NCBI GenBank assembly: GCA_038373865.1
Contig: JAXGGA010003078.1
Span: 1-64,000, forward strand
Reading direction: 5' to 3'
DNA: 64,000 nucleotides
From: Uloborus plumipes
Lineage: Eukaryota; Arthropoda; Arachnida; Araneae; Uloboridae
Shown piece after piece: positions 59,989-64,000 of this stretch (its first letter is position 1; each line of letters starts with the position of its first letter). The translations under genes and the position numbers were made by a program. The notes under the pieces are model-generated. The model saw nothing but the letters and a program-made list of their open reading frames with translations. It did no database searches and was not told where the DNA came from.

Positions 59989-61206
59989 CACTGAAGTGAC
60001 AAAAGTCATGGGATACCTCTTAATATCGTGTCGGCCCTCCTTTTGCCCGGCGAAGTGCAACAACTCGACGTGGCATGGACTCAACAAGTCGTTGGAAGTC
60101 TTCTGCAGGAATATTGAGCCATGCTGTCTCGATAGACGTCCATAATTGTGAAAGCGTTGATGGGGCAGGATTTTGGGCACGAACAGACCTCTCGATGGTG
60201 TCCCATAAATGCTCAATGGGATTCATGTCGGGCGATCTAGGTGGCCAAATCATTCGTTGGAATTGTCCAGAATTTTCTTCAAACCAATTGCGAACAGTTG
60301 TGGCCCGGTGACATGGCGCATTGTCATCCATAAAAATCCCATCGTTGTTTGGGTACATGAAGTCCATGAATGGCTGCAAGTGATCTCCAAGTAGCTGCAC
60401 ATAAGCATTTCCAGTCAATGTTCGGTCCAGTCGCACTAGAGGACCAAGTCCATGCCATGAAAAAACAGCCCACACCATTACGGAGCCACCACCAGCTTGA
60501 ACAGTGCCTTGCTGACAGTTTGGGTCCATGGCTTCGTGGGGTCTGCGCCACACTCGAACCCTACCATCGGCTCTTACCAGCTGAAATCGTGACTCATCGG
60601 ACCAGGCCACGGTTTTCCATTCATCTAGGGACTAACCGATATGCTCACGTGCCCACGAGAGTCGCTGCAAGCGATGTCGTTCTGTCAGTAAAGGCACTCG
60701 AGTCGGTCTTCTGCTGGAATAGCCCAAGAAATCCAAATTTCTCCGCACAGTTCTAGCAGACACGTCCATTGTACGTCCCACATTGATTTCTACGGTGATT
60801 TGACGCAGTGTTGCTTGTCTGTTAGAATTTACGACTCTTTGCAGACGTCGCCGGTCTCGATCTTTAAGTGCAGGCGGTCGACCACTGCGCTGTCCATGGT
60901 GGGATGTTATGCCTGAAATTTCATACTCTCGGCATACTCTTGACACAGTGGATCTGGGAATGTTGAATTCTCTAACGATTTCCGAAATGGCATGACCCAT
61001 GCGTCTAGCTCCAACTAACATTCCGCGTTCAAAGTCTGTTAATTCACGTCGTGCGGTCATCATCACGTTAAAACCTCTTCACATGAATAACTTGAACAGA
61101 AATGAAAGCTCTGTAAAAGCACTGCGCATTTATACCTGTTCTATGCGATGCTACTGCCATCTGAAAATTTGCATATTGCTATCCCATGACTTTTGTCACT
61201 TCAGTG
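59989..61206 (-). mobile_element. Tc1-like DNA transposon, nearly intact, 1.2 kb
   Basis: Perfect ~27 bp terminal inverted repeats starting CACTGAAGTGACAAAAGTCA, flanked by TA at 59987-59988 and 61207-61208. It encodes a transposase on the minus strand that fills most of the element. The terminal repeats show no mismatch, suggesting recent insertion. It is in the presumed Wnt intron. Confidence 0.95.
60020..61063 (-). pseudogene. Tc1-like transposase with one nonsense codon (DD36E)
   Basis: ATG at 61063 (a second ATG follows two codons earlier in the ATGATG pair); 347 codons run in one frame to the stop at 60020, the normal family length. The only defect seen is a TAG at 60632-60634 (codon 144), after REHIG and before SLDEWK. 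The N-terminus has a paired-like helix-turn-helix (ISEIVREFNIPRSTVSRVC), a GRPP linker and a second HTH (about residues 75-125). Catalytic residues are visible: D in AWSDESRF, D in FMDDNAPCH and E in SPDMNPIEHLW. I count 36 residues between the second D and the E, where classical Tc1 has 34. [12 protein letters not shown] is the family signature. It would bind the 27 bp ends and catalyse TA-targeted cut-and-paste transposition in the nucleus. With the stop it is presumed inactive unless read through. Confidence 0.94.
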
Positions 61207-61208
61207 TA

Positions 61209-64000
61209 TTACATGTATACATTTTCTGCCGACGACGATTGAAGTAGCAACTTGCACCATAGACAATCTTCATTGATGATATAAAAATATTTCTACGGGC
61301 TATCTATCTGAAGATATTAAATACAGAGCAGGGGTTCTCAACTTATGGCGTACGCCCCGTGGGCAACATAGGGTTTGCGAAGTTTATCCGTGCGCCATTC
61401 ATAATGAATGCTACATATAGTAAAAAAAAATGGAGGAATACGCAGTGAATTATATAGTTTTTATTAAAATTTAAGAAATCTAGGACGAAATTAAAAAATC
61501 AGCGACCTAGGTGCAGACTATCAGTATGCCGACTAATTTTGTACCAGTTTTCATAATCGTACGTTGCATAAATTTAGTAGGAGAGCGTTTGACCCACAAC
61601 CCATGACGTCGACGCCATCAAACTTTTAATTTTATATACATAGATGCTCATATTATTTTTAATCAATAAGTATATAAAAGAAGAAAAAGTTGTGTATTTG
61701 TAGATTTTTAAAACTTTTTTTATGTTTAAAAAATGTTAAATTTTACTTGAGAATTTTATAAAAAATTCCTTTGAGAATTTTACTTTTAAGAATGCTATAA
61801 TTCCAATATTGATTACATATAGACAATTTATAAATTGCCAATTTATATTTTGTCGTGATAGTGAATTTTTACAAAAATAAATACAGTGAACTCTCACTTA
61901 TACACCGCCTCATTTATGCGCCTTTTTTCACTTATACGACGATTTTGAATGGTCCCAGCACATTCTATAGCACAATAATGATAATATCATTTGTTTATGA
62001 GTCACTCAAAAGAAAAATATTTCACTTATGCGCCGAATTTTTCGTAAAATGTAAAAAATCAATATATTTTTTTCAAAAAAATAATCAAGTTTCTTTATTT
62101 TCATCTTTCATCTTTTACCTTTACTGCTGACGGAAGGCATTTTTGTCCGCATGAACTCGAGTTCGGAGGGCTTCGAGTTCTAAATACAAAAGCAAGTTAC
62201 AAATAATGTTTTGGTAAATAGGAAATGTTATAAGCTAGGGCATATTGAAATAAATATATATTTACAGTATCAATAGATCTGGAGTTAACCATTTCCAAAT
62301 ATTGCATATTAAATAGGTCCCATTATTACAGTTTCTATCTTGTGACTCCGCCTGGTTCTCACAATCCCACTTTAGAGCCTGCTAGCAGTACCCGCACGGC
62401 GATGCAAGTGCAAAGGAAGTCAACTGAATAAATTTTAATCCACTCCAACCGTCTAAAATAAAATTATTATATTCTTTAATTTGCATGTGCTTCACATCAC
62501 AACCTTTTAAATTCCTCTAAAAGTCCTGCTCAGTGTTGCCAGATTTTGAAAAAAAGAAAAAAAAAAAAAAAAACTACGTCTAGGGTTGTAATTTCAAGTT
62601 TTTCCGGGGGGGGGGGCACAGGGTCCAAACGCAATGCAATTTCATCGGAAAACATAAAAAAAAACCACGCCCATTGAAATGAAAATACATTAATTTCTCA
62701 AAGCCAGGGGGGGGGGCAATTGACCCCCTCACCCCCCGAAATGACCGGCCTGACTACGCCTCCATTCAAAAAAATACTACGAAATCCTACTTTAAAATTT
62801 GTAATTGATGTTGAGAAGAGATCTTTTATTTTGTGTGAAACTGCTAGCTAGATGCACACACGAAGAAAGATCTACAGAATCGGTTGAGCAATTTTAATCC
62901 AAGGTTGGAAGTATAAAGGAAGGGGGAATTCAAATTTAAAAATTTGATATGATTTATATTTTTACTGTTATCATTGCCGATTTCAAATTCAGATTGTGAA
63001 AGAATTTCAGTAATGTGTCACTAATTAAGACAAAAAACCGAAACAGGTTAAGCACTACAGCTGTTTCAGATATTATTATTACAGTAGTATTAAAGTACTA
63101 AATATTTACATTATTTTGGAAAATGAATGTTCTCATCTTTTAATAAAAAGTAATAATTTGAATTCTGAAATGTCTGACTTTTTTAATTTTCCTCTCATTA
63201 AAGGAATTAAAAATACCATTTATAAACTACTTTTTAACAGAATACTACGAAAAATACTACGCTCCGTATTTGGGCCGAAAAAAATACTACCATAGTATCA
63301 AAAATACTACATATGATAACCTGCAGTTTAAAACAATTCGCCAAATGAATCAAAAAGACATTAAGTAAGTAGCAGGAGATATTAATTATTCAAATTGAAT
63401 AAATTTTCAAGGCTTAACTCTATACGTAAATTTAAACAGCTTGTATGGAAAATGGATCTAGTGTTTCAGTTTTGCGTACAGAGTTAAGCCTTGAAAAATA
63501 ACTAATTCGAAATTTAAAATTTGGCCTTCGAGATGTATTTTACTGGGATTCGTTCGAAGTTTTGAGCCTAGTTTCAGGTCTGTAGGTCCTGTGGGGGCTT
63601 CTGGCCAGCGGTTACAAACAAACAAACAAACACCGTCATCTTTATATATACAGATACTTGAGATAGTTATGGGAAAACTTCCATTATTGAGGGCTCTTGG
63701 CGCGATTTAAAAGATCGCCAAATTTACGGTAGCAAGCAATTCCAATTATCTGCCAGAGAGTTGAGTTGATACACTAAATACACGATTGGATTGATGAAAG
63801 CCTTCGAAAATGGAGTTTCAAATTGAAATTAAAAATACAGAATCAGGTCTAAAATTGAAGTAAAAAAATAACTACCCATCGGATTTTGTCCCGAGAACTG
63901 GTCTCTAAACCTTCCCAGTACCAAAAGCAACAAACGGTGAAAATTTCTGCCAAATCTCCCAGGTAGTTTCTGAGATCTTAAGGAAAACACACACACATTT
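61209..64000. other. No supported gene; repeat fragments
   Basis: 61883-61950 (TACAGTGAACTCTCACTTATAC and TATGCGCC/TATACGACG) resembles one end of a pogo/Tigger-type element. 62553-62572 is poly-A. (CAAA)n occurs at 63617-63632 before ACACCGTCATC, and another dispersed-repeat end occurs at about 62380. No coding region or Wnt exon was found. Confidence 0.4.
62590..62755 (+). repeat. Dispersed repeat with G-runs, copy 2
   Basis: AAGTTTTTCCGGGGGGGG...ATTTCATCGGAAAAC...GGGGGGCAATTGACC...GAAATGACCGGCCTG aligns with 23225-23425 in the same orientation, diverged. Confidence 0.65.

Overview
This is an AT-rich, intron- and repeat-dominated stretch of an animal nuclear genome. It carries one recognisable host-gene exon: a Wnt exon on the + strand at 57504-57760, whose best match in recalled family sequence is Wnt5, with a good acceptor and donor. 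The tRNA-derived SINEs, many Tc1/mariner, hAT and foldback elements, and dispersed repeats starting near a CCCGGCGTTGCCCGGG-like core suggest an arthropod, most plausibly a chelicerate such as a spider. The taxon is inference; the animal Wnt exon is solid. There is no rRNA gene, functional tRNA gene, prokaryotic operon or CRISPR.

Layout. 1-1513 and 17069-18704 are inverted copies of one element with internal ~146 bp repeats. 2665-4735 is a 122 bp satellite (~17 units). 4911-6273 is a MITE-like element tandemly triplicated at 457 bp. 7133-9584 and 12693-13790 are one 209 bp satellite split by a 3.1 kb foldback transposon (9585-12692) that keeps a broken coding fragment. 14857-15366 and 22312-23020 are hAT-type MITEs with perfect 8 bp target duplications; 15588-15991 is a TTAA-flanked piggyBac-type MITE; 20388-20615 is a TA-flanked MITE. 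26020-27964 is another long inverted-repeat element. A SINE family has copies at 29051-29348 (+) and 45187-45462 (-). A Tc1 element with a dead transposase (30309-31843) sits inside an older dispersed repeat. 33073 onward and 50237-53041 are two copies of a foldback element whose terminal inverted repeats are arrays of a ~16 bp AAAATGTCGCCGG unit; the complete copy has a perfect 9 bp target duplication. A nearly intact Tc1-like element with DD36E spacing lies at 59989-61206, 2.2 kb downstream of the Wnt exon.

34441-42110 is abnormal. It is strongly G/T-rich, then A/C- and poly-C-rich, then G/T-rich again, and 37440-40860 is a very noisy reverse complement of 31270-34050, including sequence outside any one transposon. 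This looks like an unpolished foldback (palindromic) read or assembly error rather than biology, and nothing there should be annotated as a gene.

The most novel-looking object is the 50237-53041 foldback family: array-built terminal repeats, 9 bp target duplication (MULE-like) and no coding capacity. The other standouts are the coding foldback inserted into a satellite and the DD36E transposase with a single nonsense codon. The genes do not form a pathway: one developmental signalling exon sits in a sea of mobile DNA.
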